Source: Paraeggerthella hongkongensis (GTDB lineage Bacteria; Actinomycetota; Coriobacteriia; Coriobacteriales; Eggerthellaceae). From it: a stretch of 64,000 bases of DNA. This document shows positions 25,154 through 33,620 of this stretch, piece by piece; positions within the stretch are counted from its first letter, which is position 1; every line of letters starts with the position of its first letter. Below the pieces are notes generated by a model. That model saw only the letters and a program-made list of their open reading frames with translations, was not told where the DNA came from and searched no databases. The position numbers and the translations under genes are program-made. The DNA is taken from contig NZ_PPTQ01000009.1 in NCBI RefSeq assembly GCF_003340345.1, positions 62,001 to 126,000 of the forward strand, written 5' to 3'.

Positions 25154-26023
25154 CTAACTCCCCTGCGCCGTCAGCACGACCCCGACGGTCTTGACGACCT
25201 GCTTCAAGTCAGCCCAAATCCCGCACTTCTTGATGTAGAGCAAGTCCAGGTCGACCCACTCGTCGAACGTGATCTTGTCGCGATCCAAGCGCGTTTGCCA
25301 ATAGCACGTAATTCCGGGCTTGACCAGGAGCCTCTGCTTTTGGCGCTCGGTGTACTGCGTCACTTCCCTCGGCAGGCAGGGGCGCGGGCCCACGATGGAG
25401 ATCTTCGATGAGAACACGTTGATGAACTGGGGCAGCTCGTCCAGCGAGAGTTTGCGTATCACCCTTCCCACGCGCGTGATGCGCGGGTCCTTGGAGATCT
25501 TGAACGCCGGACCCGTCTTCTCGTTGAGCTGCAGCAGGTCGTCCAGCTGCCCTTCCGCGTTCACGTACATGCTGCGGAACTTCCACATCATGAAGCGCTC
25601 GCCGTTCTTGCCGACGCGCTCCTGCTTGAAGAAGACGGGGCCGGACGGGTCGTCGATCTTGATCGCCATCGCGATCAAGGCGTAAAGCCAGCAGAACAGG
25701 ACGAGGACCGTCGCGCTGAACACGATGTCGAACGCGCGCTTGGCGAACCGGTAGGCCCAGCGCTCCTCGTCGATGCGGCGCGCGGCTTCGTAGACCTCCG
25801 GGTCGGGCAGGCCCTCATCCCCAACCCCCGCGCTCGTCCTTACATAACCGCGATTATCAGACTTTTCGTCGAGCGGTTTGCTCGTATTCGCGTCGGAAGC
25901 CCCCGCTTCCGTCACCTCGACGCACCCGGCGACAATCCCCTCGCTTGCAAGCACAGCCACTCCCCCATCGGCTAGCGTCTCTATTGATTTGTCAAGATCG
26001 TTTTTGAACAATTTCCAATCCAA
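25154..26023 (-). CDS. Initiating undecaprenyl-phosphate phosphoglycosyltransferase
   Basis: A monotopic PGT (bacterial sugar transferase) that loads the first sugar-phosphate onto undecaprenyl phosphate. The re-entrant membrane helix is AFDIVFSATVLVLFCWLYALI (about 102-122), followed by DPSGPVFFKQERVGKNG, KFRSM, the catalytic Asp-Glu in SLDELPQFIN, and TCYWQ. An unusual ~90-residue N-terminal extension is low in complexity. The first start (TTG 26023) overlaps the antiterminator gene; GTG 25954, with GGGGGAG six bases upstream, is an equally good start (266 aa). Confidence 0.88.
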   Translation of the reverse strand: MDWKLFKNDLDKSIETLADGGVAVLASEGIVAGCVEVTEAGASDANTSKPLDEKSDNRGYVRTSAGVGDEGLPDPEVYEAARRIDEERWAYRFAKRAFDIVFSATVLVLFCWLYALIAMAIKIDDPSGPVFFKQERVGKNGERFMMWKFRSMYVNAEGQLDDLLQLNEKTGPAFKISKDPRITRVGRVIRKLSLDELPQFINVFSSKISIVGPRPCLPREVTQYTERQKQRLLVKPGITCYWQTRLDRDKITFDEWVDLDLLYIKKCGIWADLKQVVKTVGVVLTAQGS

Positions 26024-26504
26024 CTTTGACGGTTTTCTTTCTGCCCATAATCTCGATGTCCAAGTAGGCCAACCGCTTGTGACGGTCGATCTTCTTGATC
26101 AAACCCGTCTGATGCATAAGCGGGCCGTTGAGGATCACGATCCGGTCGCCTTCTATCACGCCACTCGAAAACTCGATCACGCGCTGATCGGGTTTCGTGA
26201 ATGCGTTGATGAAGGCAACTTCCTGATCATTCAGGGGAATGAACACATCGTTGTTGGAAAGAAGTCGCGTGAACTTGGGGATATCCCGCAAAGCGACTTT
26301 CAGCAAATTCGGTTTATCGGTTACTGCAAATATATACCCAGGGAGCAGCACCTCTTGCGATGTGCGCCACTCCCCTTTGATGCGTTTCTTCACCTCGTAT
26401 CGAGGTATGAACGATTCTTCGATAAGGCTCGGCTCGACGAGCTTTTGCATCAAGTCAAGCACGTGCTTTTCCTGGCCACCGATGGTTTGCACAACGTACC
26501 ACAT
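25992..26504 (-). CDS. loaP: NusG-family antiterminator (LoaP-like)
   Basis: A 170-residue NusG paralogue: NGN domain starting MWYVVQTIGGQEKHVLDLM, and a C-terminal KOW domain (SSGVIEGDRIVILNGPLMHQTGLIKKIDRHKRLAYLDIEI). Specialised NusG proteins such as LoaP and RfaH ride on RNA polymerase to prevent termination in long polysaccharide operons. ATG 26504 was chosen because GGGAGG lies eight bases upstream. It sits inside the capsule operon, directly before ~16 kb of downstream biosynthetic genes. Confidence 0.88.
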   Translation of the reverse strand: MWYVVQTIGGQEKHVLDLMQKLVEPSLIEESFIPRYEVKKRIKGEWRTSQEVLLPGYIFAVTDKPNLLKVALRDIPKFTRLLSNNDVFIPLNDQEVAFINAFTKPDQRVIEFSSGVIEGDRIVILNGPLMHQTGLIKKIDRHKRLAYLDIEIMGRKKTVKVGLEIVQKRS

Positions 26505-26751
26505 GCCACCACCTCCCGGGCAAAACGGTAAAGACATAGCTTCGCCCCGACCTTTCGACCGAAGGCTACAACAACGATATGTTCTCCTGATTGATCCGGA
26601 ACGCGCTCCCAGCGACGATCCCGCTTTCCTCAAGATATGGCAGCCGCATCAGCGCCCAAGCGCTTCGCAGCCGATTGCCGCTTTTGCGGCGGTTGCAGTT
26701 TCCTGCTGTTAGACCTCCCTTTTCAGGAGAGCTAACGGAAGGAAGCTGCCC
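26505..26751 (-). other. Leader between capsule phosphatase and loaP
   Basis: No gene. The minus-strand RNA could form short hairpins (for example GCCGC-AAAA-GCGGC). No clear intrinsic terminator or strong promoter is visible. It is the obvious place to look for the RNA element recognised by the NusG paralogue, because the large biosynthetic part of the operon begins here. Confidence 0.4.
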
Positions 26752-27405
26752 CTAAATGCGGGCGTGAGCTCCACGCGTCCGGTAGTTCTTCTTGGCCTCC
26801 GCCAAGTACCCGTAATGCTCGACGCAGTGAGCGTCGCTTGCAATGTACGAGTACAGGTTCTCGTCGAACAGCCGCTTCGCGGGCTTTCGTTCGGCGCCCA
26901 TCCTGCCGCCAGCGACGAAGTCCGCAGAAGCCTGCAGCTTGCAGCCCTTCTTCACCAGCCTTCGCGCCACCTCGACATCCTCTTGGATAGCCTTGTAGCG
27001 CTCGGGATGCGCGATGATCACCTGAAAGCCCTTGCCCTGCAGCTCGTAGATGGTTCGCTCGTACACCTCGAAGTCGGGCTTGCGAGCCCGCGTGGAAAGC
27101 TCCAGCAGAAACTCATTCGTCCCATCGAAGCACAGGCGATCGGCCCACTCCATGCCCAAATCCATGAGCTTGGCATGGTTCACCTCGAAGCCCATGGTCA
27201 GCGGGAAGCCGCCCGCGTGCGCCACCAGCAGCTCGTAAGCATCCCACATGGCGTCGTAGTCGAAATACGGATCGCGGCAATGGGGCGTGCACACGATAGA
27301 CGTAACGCCTGCAGCTTGAGCGGCATCCAACATGGCGAGCGACTCGTTCAAGTCGCGCGCGCCGTCGTCAACGCCGGGAAGGATATGGCAGTGCAGGTCC
27401 CTCAT
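26752..27405 (-). CDS. cpsB: PHP-type tyrosine phosphatase CpsB/CapC
   Basis: The manganese-dependent phosphatase counteracts the BY-kinase and controls capsule length. The PHP metal ligands are visible: DLHCHILPGVDDGA (3-16), CTPHCRDPYF, IIAHPERY and SDAHCVEH. Length 217 is somewhat short (240-255 is usual), but all four motifs are present. The ATG overlaps the kinase stop (ATGA), so the two are coupled. Confidence 0.92.
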   Translation of the reverse strand: MRDLHCHILPGVDDGARDLNESLAMLDAAQAAGVTSIVCTPHCRDPYFDYDAMWDAYELLVAHAGGFPLTMGFEVNHAKLMDLGMEWADRLCFDGTNEFLLELSTRARKPDFEVYERTIYELQGKGFQVIIAHPERYKAIQEDVEVARRLVKKGCKLQASADFVAGGRMGAERKPAKRLFDENLYSYIASDAHCVEHYGYLAEAKKNYRTRGAHARI

Positions 27406-28259
27406 CGACCGTTACGCCCCTTCCCTGCCGGGTTGGACGATACGTATGCGGCACGATTGGCTGCCTGACTTGCAGCAACGTTGCGACGAGCGTCGCCATG
27501 ACCCACCTGCGGGGCCTTCTGAGCACGCGCCGAACGACCAGGCGCCGGATGAGACTGAAGCGCAGCTACGTCGCCATCGTGCTTCACGCGGCCGCCGTCT
27601 TTGGTGTAATACGCGTAGTAGTATTCGGAACCGGTGCCCTCGCAGAACGTCGCGCAGATACCCAGGATGTTGGCGTCGGCCTTCTTCAACTGCTCGCACG
27701 CGTCCAAGAGTTCGGTACGCTTGGTCGAGTTCGGCTTCACCACCATCACGGTGCCGTCCACCAGCGTGGACAGGATAGCCGCGTCGATGAACGTTCCGAC
27801 CGGCGGAGTATCGAACAGCACGTAGTCGTAGTTCTCCTCCAAAAGCGTCACCAGCTTGGCATAGCGCTTCGACGAGATGATGTCGGCCGGGTTCGGGATG
27901 TTCGGCTCGACGTCCAGGAAGTACAGGTTCGGCGTGGGCGTGGCGGCCACGGCCCGCGAAAGCGGCACGGCGTCGGTCAGCACCGCGTACACGCCCGCAG
28001 GAGGACGCACCCCAAGAGCGTCGGCCAAGGCCCGCCGGCGCATGTCGGCCTCCACCAGCAGCACGGTCTTGCCCGATGTGGCAATGGCGCGCGCAAGCTC
28101 GATCGAGCACGTCGACTTGCCCTCGTTCGGCACCGAGCTGGTAATCACGATGGACCGTATCGGAGAATCGGGCGACATGAAGCGAATGTTCGCGAAGAGC
28201 GTCTTCGCCGCGTTCTGCACTTCGAGCGCGTTGGATGCGGATTTCTTTTTCCTGGCCAT
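27402..28259 (-). CDS. cpsD: BY-kinase CpsD/CapB (tyrosine autokinase)
   Basis: Cytoplasmic ATPase that autophosphorylates on C-terminal tyrosines and acts with the Wzz-like adaptor. Walker A is SSVPNEGKSTCSIELARAI, Walker A' VLLVEADMRR, and Walker B YDYVLFDTPPVGTFIDA. A tyrosine group EYYYAYY (about 219-225) can serve as phosphorylation sites, followed by a basic tail. GGAGGAGAG lies just before the ATG. Confidence 0.93.
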   Translation of the reverse strand: MARKKKSASNALEVQNAAKTLFANIRFMSPDSPIRSIVITSSVPNEGKSTCSIELARAIATSGKTVLLVEADMRRRALADALGVRPPAGVYAVLTDAVPLSRAVAATPTPNLYFLDVEPNIPNPADIISSKRYAKLVTLLEENYDYVLFDTPPVGTFIDAAILSTLVDGTVMVVKPNSTKRTELLDACEQLKKADANILGICATFCEGTGSEYYYAYYTKDGGRVKHDGDVAALQSHPAPGRSARAQKAPQVGHGDARRNVAASQAANRAAYVSSNPAGKGRNGR

Positions 28260-28272
28260 GACTCTCTCCTCC

Positions 28273-28932
28273 CTAGTTCTTGATGGTGGGTATACGGCCG
28301 ATGATGGGCAGGCCCAACAGTTCTTCAGCCTCTTCAGGATTGCGGACGCGCGTGTTCACCATGTCCAGCACCACCACGATGGCAACAGCCAGGAAGATGC
28401 CGGCCAAAAACGCGACTGCCGTATACATAACGCGCGACGGGCCGGACGGCTCTACGGGAACCTTGGCCTGATCGACCACGTTCACGCTCTCCACGCCCAT
28501 GACCTGCTGGGCAACCGTGGACAGCACCTTGGCTATCTCGTTCGCCACGATAGACGCCGCCTCGGCCTTCTCAGCCGTGACGGATATGTCGATGACGCGC
28601 GTGGTAGTGCTCGACTCGACGGAGATCTTGTAATCCTTCAGCGACTCCATGCCAAGCGACTGAGCCGTCTTCTCCTGCACAGTGTCCGACTTCGCCAGGG
28701 TGGCGATGTCGTTGGCCATGAGCTGGCTGGCAGTCAGGTCGTTGTAGGCGGTGGTATTGGCCGTACCTTCTTTTTCCTTGGAGTTCAGGACGTACACGGA
28801 CACCTTGGCCGTGTACTGGTTGTCAAGAAGGCCCCAGCTCACGCCCGCCGTTGCTACGGCAAGGACGATCGGGAGCACAATGACCAAGGCCAAGTGCTTG
28901 CGAAGCAATTTGAACAGTTCGAGCAGTGTCAT
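28273..28932 (-). CDS. cpsC: Wzz/CpsC chain-length determinant, kinase adaptor
   Basis: Two transmembrane helices (about 16-36, LALVIVLPIVLAVATAGVSWG; and about 175-197) bracket an extracytoplasmic coiled domain. The PSGPSRVMYTAVAF segment before the second helix is the proline-rich motif of Wzz proteins. It activates CpsD and sets polymer length. The gene lies 13 bases before cpsD. Confidence 0.92.
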   Translation of the reverse strand: MTLLELFKLLRKHLALVIVLPIVLAVATAGVSWGLLDNQYTAKVSVYVLNSKEKEGTANTTAYNDLTASQLMANDIATLAKSDTVQEKTAQSLGMESLKDYKISVESSTTTRVIDISVTAEKAEAASIVANEIAKVLSTVAQQVMGVESVNVVDQAKVPVEPSGPSRVMYTAVAFLAGIFLAVAIVVVLDMVNTRVRNPEEAEELLGLPIIGRIPTIKN

Positions 28933-28964
28933 GCGATCATCTTTCTATTATCAGCGGCGTCCCG

Positions 28965-30197
28965 CTACTTACCTTCAACCTTCAGTCCCACAGATTCCGG
29001 ATCCTTGCCCGCATCGACGGCCTCCATCAATGCCTTCCAGCCTTCGGGATTCTCATAGCACAGCCAAAGTCCCGTATCCGGATCGATATCGCCCTTGTAG
29101 GGGCCGGTGCAGGTGTAGATGGAAGGGCTTCCAGACTGAGCGAAATCCATAGCCAGGGAGATCATGGTCTGCAGCTCCATGTTGGTGGTCACGCACGCGG
29201 AAAGGCGCTGCACCAGGCCGGGGATCTCTGCCGGCGGCGCCTGGAGCACGCTCTTCAGCAAGGCCATAACCATAGCGCGCACATTGGACTGGCGTATGGC
29301 GTCCTGATCGTCGCCATACGCGGTGCGCATGCGCGCAAGGGCGACGCATTCGTTGCCGTCGAGCAGCTGGTTGCCGGCCTCGATATGAACAGCGGACTGG
29401 TCCTTGGTGTACACCTCGTAATCAATGGTGTACGGAACATCCACGTAGATGCCGCCCATGGAGTCGACGAACTCGGCCAGACCAGCGAACTCGATCTCGG
29501 CATAGTAAGTAATGGGAACGCCGGTCAGCTGCTGCACGGCCGTAACCGCGCCCACGGCGCCGCCTTCGGCAAACGCCTGGTTGATCTTGGTTTTGCTGCC
29601 ATTGAGCATGTAGGGCGTGTCGCGCGGCACGGACACCATGGTAATGGCATGGCTGACGGGATCGACGCGCGTCAGAACAAGCGCGTCGGAACGCTCGCCG
29701 TACGTTTCCCAGTTATCCGAACCCACCAGCAGCACGTAGAAAGGCTTCTGCTGATTGTCGGCAGGGGTCAAAACGGTATCGAGCTGGGACTTTTCTTGAG
29801 CGTCCATGGCCATATTGTTGGCAAGCGTGCTGGTGTACCAGCCCGCATACGCAGCGGTACCTCCAACGAGGACCACCAGCACAACGGCGATGATGAGCAG
29901 TGCGCGCTTGAGCTTCTTATGCTTGCGACGCTTTTTGCGGACGCGAATGATGTCGTCGTTCGAGGAAGGGTACCCGGAGGGCTGGCCGGAATGAACGCCC
30001 GCTGGATGGTAGCCGCCCTGCACCGGCCGGGTCGGGGCCCCATAAGGGCGCTGACCTCCTTGGGGCATGCCTTGGTTTGCACCCGGAACAGATGCAGCAC
30101 CGTTCGCCCTACGAGACTGGTCGTAAGGGCGACCAGGCTGCTCGGGAGCACCGTGTCTGCCGGACGTCGTGCGATTGTAGTTATCACGCGGTTCCAT
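28965..30197 (-). CDS. LytR-CpsA-Psr (LCP) glycopolymer ligase
   Basis: LCP enzymes attach lipid-linked glycans to peptidoglycan. A ~100-residue Pro/Gly/Arg-rich cytoplasmic segment precedes one membrane helix (about 97-120, ALLIIAVVLVVLVGGTAAYAG). The LCP core follows: FYVLLVGSDNWETYGERSDALVLTRVD, MVSVPRDTPYML, INQAFAEGGAVGAV and CVALARMRTAYGDDQDAIRQSN, with the conserved Asp/Arg residues. It is the first gene of the capsule operon. Confidence 0.92.
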   Translation of the reverse strand: MEPRDNYNRTTSGRHGAPEQPGRPYDQSRRANGAASVPGANQGMPQGGQRPYGAPTRPVQGGYHPAGVHSGQPSGYPSSNDDIIRVRKKRRKHKKLKRALLIIAVVLVVLVGGTAAYAGWYTSTLANNMAMDAQEKSQLDTVLTPADNQQKPFYVLLVGSDNWETYGERSDALVLTRVDPVSHAITMVSVPRDTPYMLNGSKTKINQAFAEGGAVGAVTAVQQLTGVPITYYAEIEFAGLAEFVDSMGGIYVDVPYTIDYEVYTKDQSAVHIEAGNQLLDGNECVALARMRTAYGDDQDAIRQSNVRAMVMALLKSVLQAPPAEIPGLVQRLSACVTTNMELQTMISLAMDFAQSGSPSIYTCTGPYKGDIDPDTGLWLCYENPEGWKALMEAVDAGKDPESVGLKVEGK

Positions 30198-30231
30198 AAA
30201 AGGTTCAGCTGTTCCGTTCTCGCTTGTCGTT

Positions 30232-30253
30232 AAAAGAGCGCTTTCGCGCTCTT
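30232..30253 (-). terminator. Leader hairpin before the capsule operon (attenuator candidate)
   Basis: The minus-strand RNA forms AAGAGCGC-GAAA-GCGCTCTT followed by UU, an 8-bp stem with a GNRA tetraloop, 36 bases before the LCP start codon. It has the shape of a short intrinsic terminator inside the leader and could serve as a control point for a processive antiterminator; this function is inferred. Confidence 0.5.
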
Positions 30254-30331
30254 GCCTCCCCGACGCACGCTACATTCGACAGGTTTATAGCATGAATCGG
30301 TTGATATGTATTAAGTCTCTCAACTTTTCCA

Positions 30332-30360
30332 ATCATACTGGCAAGATGTCGCTTTAGCAA
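30332..30360 (-). promoter_or_regulatory. Capsule operon promoter
   Basis: On the minus strand TTGCTA (30360-30355) and TATGAT (30337-30332) are separated by exactly 17 bases, four and five matches to the sigma-A -35 and -10 boxes. It lies 135 bases before the LCP start codon. A 13-base homopolymer tract sits 27 bases upstream of the -35 box. Confidence 0.65.
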
Positions 30361-30387
30361 CAAGAATTTGGCATATGGCAAAAAGCA

Positions 30388-30400
30388 CCCCCCCCCCCCC
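30388..30400. repeat. Poly-C (poly-G) tract of 13 bases
   Basis: Thirteen consecutive C on the plus strand lie in an otherwise A/T-rich intergenic region, just upstream of the capsule promoter. Tracts of this length are prone to slippage and are typical of phase-variable promoters. The exact length could be affected by sequencing. Confidence 0.85.
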
Positions 30401-30948
30401 GATTTTTTGTTTTCGCAGATCAACTACCTATTTGTAAAATTATCATTTATCGTTTTGCGTAAATTTTTTTCGAGATCAACACAGCTCCTACATCCATCGA
30501 AAAACCTATCATTTCGGCAGGAAATTTTGCTTCCTTTGGCAATACGACGCTTGTGTACCGCAGGCGGTAGGCAAACCACCGCGAGCGTCTTCCATGCGCC
30601 CGTCACTACTAAACGGGCAAGGCCAAACGTGCAGTCGCCAGACCCGGCTTCCGTGGAGATTCGCACACATTCAACGTGTTTCTGGGCGTTCTCTCTTCCT
30701 ATATGAAGCCGCAAGGGCCATACTAGATGGTCGCTTCACACGAAATTCTTTCTCGTTTCTTTTCGCGCGTTCGCATAGTTTCGCCAAACAGATTGAGATA
30801 AGCGGCTCGGGTCAAGCGCAATGCACGCCGCAGGAGCGGGTGCGAACAGGGCAGCGCTTAGAGCCGTCCCCTTCTTGCAGGGGGAGCTGAGGGCGCATGC
30901 GAACAACCAGCGCGCATGAAGGCGCGCATGAAGAGAACGGAACAGAAT

Positions 30949-32532
30949 ATGTCCAAATTTGCCGACCTCGGCCTTTCCGAAGCTGCGCTTGCCGCAGTTG
31001 AGCGTCTGGGCTACGAGAACCCCACCCCCGTACAAGAGCAGTCCATTCCGCTGATCATGGAAGGCCGCGACCTGATTGCCGCCGCCAGCACCGGCACCGG
31101 CAAGACCGCCGCGTTCCTGCTGCCCACGCTGTCCACCCTGCCCCGCCTCAAGGGCCGCAACCGCGCGCCTCGCGTGCTGGTAGTCAGCCCCACCCGCGAG
31201 CTTGCGCAGCAGATCGCTCGCACCTGCATGCAGATCTCGCGCAAGACCGGCCACTTCGTGACCACGGTCTTCGGCGGCACGCCCTACGGCCCGCAGATCA
31301 AGGAGCTGCGCGGCGGCACCGACGTGCTCATCGCCACCCCGGGCCGCTTGAAGGACCTCATGTCGCGTGGCGTAGTGGACCTGAAGAGCGTCGAAACGCT
31401 GGTGCTTGACGAAGCCGACCGCATGCTTGACATGGGCTTTTTGCCCGACGTCACCACCATTGTGGACGCTACGCCGGAATGCCGCCAGACGCTTCTGTTC
31501 TCGGCCACCATCGATCAGTCGATCCAGAAGAACCTGGGCTCGCTTTTGAACGACCCCGCGATTGTCGAGATCGCCCGCAACGGCGAGACCGCCAAAACGG
31601 TCGAGCAGTTCATGATGCCCATCAAGAACCACGAGAAGCCCGAACTGCTGCAAGCCGTGCTGAACGAAAAGGGCTCCGAGCGCGTCATCGTGTTCGCCCG
31701 CACCAAGAACCGCACCGAGGATTGCGCCGAGGCGCTGTGCGACGCCGGCTTCCGCGCCGAGTCCATCCACTCCGACAAAAGCCAGGGCCAGCGTCGTCGC
31801 GCGCTCGAGAACTTCCGTCGCGGCAAGACGTCCATCCTGGTGGCTACCGACGTTTTGGCGCGCGGCATCGACGTGCCCGACGTGGACCACGTCATCAACT
31901 TCGACCTGCCCGACATGCCCGAGGACTACGTGCACCGCATCGGCCGCACGGGCCGCGCAGGCGAGCAGGGCTACGCCATCTCCTTCGTCACCCGCGAGTC
32001 CAGCCGCACCATGCGCGACATCGAGAAGCTGATCGGCAAGGATATCCCGCTTATGGAGCTGGAAACCTACGAGCTGAGCCTTTCCGTGCTCGAGAAGCCG
32101 AAAAAGGGCGCAGGTCAGCGCAGCGGCGGCTACAAGGGCAAGGGCGGCAAGAGCAGCGGCCGCTCCTATAACGGCAACCGCTCCTCCGCAAGCGGACGCG
32201 ACGGCAATCGCGACAACAAGCGCCCCGCCGGCAAGAGCTTCGATGGGAAGCGTTCGGAAGGCAAGAGCTTTGCGGGCAAGCGCGACCAGGACAACCGTCC
32301 CGGACGCAGCAACCGCCCCGAAGGCAAGCGCAGCGAGGGACCGAAGCGCGAGGGAGGCTTCGATCGCAAGTTCGAGGGCCAGAAGCGCGAGAACGTTTCC
32401 AAGAACTACTCCAACGCGGCCAAGCGCGTCTCGAAGAAGAGCAACGCCGAGCATCAGGCGAACGAGAAGGCCAAGAAGCAGCGTAGCAAGCACAACAAGC
32501 CCGCTACGTACGACTACAGCCGCTTCGTCTAA
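30949..32532 (+). CDS. DEAD-box RNA helicase (RhlE/CsdA-like)
   Basis: ATP-dependent RNA unwinding in ribosome assembly, RNA decay or cold adaptation. All motifs are present: Q motif (FADLGLSEAAL...PTPVQEQ), I (ASTGTGKT), Ia (PTRELAQQ), II (DEAD in LVLDEADRMLD), III (SAT), V (ATDVLARGIDVP) and VI (HRIGRTGRAG). The last ~150 residues are a disordered Arg/Lys/Gly-rich tail (repeats such as GKSFDGKRSEGKSFAGKR) for RNA binding. ATG 30949 (MSKFADLGLSE) is the usual family start; an ATG 33 bases upstream is possible. Confidence 0.93.
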   Translation: MSKFADLGLSEAALAAVERLGYENPTPVQEQSIPLIMEGRDLIAAASTGTGKTAAFLLPTLSTLPRLKGRNRAPRVLVVSPTRELAQQIARTCMQISRKTGHFVTTVFGGTPYGPQIKELRGGTDVLIATPGRLKDLMSRGVVDLKSVETLVLDEADRMLDMGFLPDVTTIVDATPECRQTLLFSATIDQSIQKNLGSLLNDPAIVEIARNGETAKTVEQFMMPIKNHEKPELLQAVLNEKGSERVIVFARTKNRTEDCAEALCDAGFRAESIHSDKSQGQRRRALENFRRGKTSILVATDVLARGIDVPDVDHVINFDLPDMPEDYVHRIGRTGRAGEQGYAISFVTRESSRTMRDIEKLIGKDIPLMELETYELSLSVLEKPKKGAGQRSGGYKGKGGKSSGRSYNGNRSSASGRDGNRDNKRPAGKSFDGKRSEGKSFAGKRDQDNRPGRSNRPEGKRSEGPKREGGFDRKFEGQKRENVSKNYSNAAKRVSKKSNAEHQANEKAKKQRSKHNKPATYDYSRFV

Positions 32533-32555
32533 GCCGCCCGAGCGCGTACCATCCA

Positions 32556-32592
32556 AAAAAGCCGAGGCCCGGAAGGGACCTCGGCTTTTTCA
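32556..32592 (+). terminator. Intrinsic terminator of the helicase gene
   Basis: AAAGCCGAGG-CCCGGAAGGGA-CCTCGGCTTTTT: a GC-rich stem followed by a T-run, 30 bases after the helicase stop. Confidence 0.88.
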
Positions 32593-32674
32593 TTGTCGGG
32601 ACAAGCCGTGCCATTAACGGCGGACCAACGTACAGCGGAAAGGAAGCCGTCGGAGTGCGGATAGCCGCCCAGCC

Positions 32675-33595
32675 TTACTCGCCGCTGGCTATCCGCACAT
32701 CGAAGCCATCAGCCAAAGAGCTGGGAGCCAACAGTATGCCCTTCGAGTCCTTGGCGCCCTCGTACGCGAGGTTCATCGCCCGAAGCTTCATGGCGCGAGG
32801 ATTGCGATCGTACACCTCGGCAGCCTCGACGAACATCTCGGAGATATCCTTCTCCACCTCGGCAAGGATAATACGAGCGTTACGCTCGCGTTCGGCTTGC
32901 GCTTCCTTCGAAAGCGCGTCCTGCAACTCGCATGGAATCATAATGTCGCGAATCTCCACCGACATGACCGTCACGCCCCACTGCTCGCACTTTTTCCCGA
33001 GCATCTCCTCCAAGTCGCGATCGATCTGCTTGCGCCGCATCGAGATATCGGCAAGATTAAGCTGGCCGATCACATCGCGCATGGCCGTCTGAGCCGATCG
33101 AAGCACGGCCTTGGGATAATTCTCCACTTCCAAGCACGCCTTCTCGGCATCCCACACCATCCAGAACAAGATGGCATCTACGTCAACGGGAACCAAGTCG
33201 GCCGTAAGAGCGGCTTCCGCCGAAAACGAAGCGGTGGTTATGCGCTGGTCGACATGGATGGCAGCGTATTCGGCAAAGGGTATGCAGCAGTACAGCCCCG
33301 GCCCAGCGATGCGGTTGAACTTGCCAAAGCGCAAAATGGCAACGCGCTCCCAATGAGGCGCAACGCGCACCGACGTCGCCAGCACAAAGCCGCCAACCGC
33401 CGAAACCGCAATCGTCAGCGGAGACACCCATGCAAACGTTACGGCGAATACCAGCAAGAACCCTAAAGCGAACATAGCCAAGAAAAACAAGTACACGCCG
33501 CCGCGCGACGCGTCGTTCGCTTCAAGTTCCGTTTCGGCGACCTTTCGAAAGCCCTCCGACTCCCCTTCGTTTTTCGACCGCTTGAACAAACCCAT
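32675..33595 (-). CDS. SPFH/Band 7 (stomatin/slipin-like) membrane protein
   Basis: Two N-terminal hydrophobic stretches (about 35-55 and 60-78) anchor the protein. The Band 7 domain follows (WERVAILRFGKFNRIAGPGLYCCIPFAE; TADLVPVDVDAILFWMV; VLRSAQTAMRDVIGQ), then a coiled stretch rich in AQAERERNARIILAEVEK. Such proteins scaffold membrane microdomains. The start at ATG 33595 has GGGGAG five bases upstream. It is co-transcribed with the GntR regulator, whose stop is 25 bases upstream. Confidence 0.9.
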   Translation of the reverse strand: MGLFKRSKNEGESEGFRKVAETELEANDASRGGVYLFFLAMFALGFLLVFAVTFAWVSPLTIAVSAVGGFVLATSVRVAPHWERVAILRFGKFNRIAGPGLYCCIPFAEYAAIHVDQRITTASFSAEAALTADLVPVDVDAILFWMVWDAEKACLEVENYPKAVLRSAQTAMRDVIGQLNLADISMRRKQIDRDLEEMLGKKCEQWGVTVMSVEIRDIMIPCELQDALSKEAQAERERNARIILAEVEKDISEMFVEAAEVYDRNPRAMKLRAMNLAYEGAKDSKGILLAPSSLADGFDVRIASGE

Positions 33596-33620
33596 TGCCG
33601 CTCCCCTCGAACGTCTTCGC

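Larger units (their letters stand above)
30198..30948. other. Intergenic region between capsule operon and helicase gene
   Basis: It holds the capsule promoter, the poly-C tract and the leader hairpin on the left. The rest, up to the helicase gene, is a long leader without a convincing ORF; the short ORFs on both strands lack family features. A C/G-rich hairpin (CCCCTTC...GAGGGG-like, about 30868-30890) precedes the helicase start. Long leaders are common before RNA-helicase genes. Confidence 0.45.

Noticed and set aside
25954-26023. TTG start of the phosphoglycosyltransferase as certain
   Set aside because: GTG 25954 has a better ribosome site; the start is left open in the annotation.
30424-30714. 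96-codon minus-strand ORF upstream of the capsule promoter
   Set aside because: No ribosome site, no recognisable motifs, and it lies in A/T-rich regulatory DNA.
30736-32556. 606-codon ORF on the minus strand opposite the DEAD-box helicase
   Set aside because: It is the antisense of a gene with all helicase motifs; the Ala/Val/Leu-rich product is what GC-rich antisense frames give.
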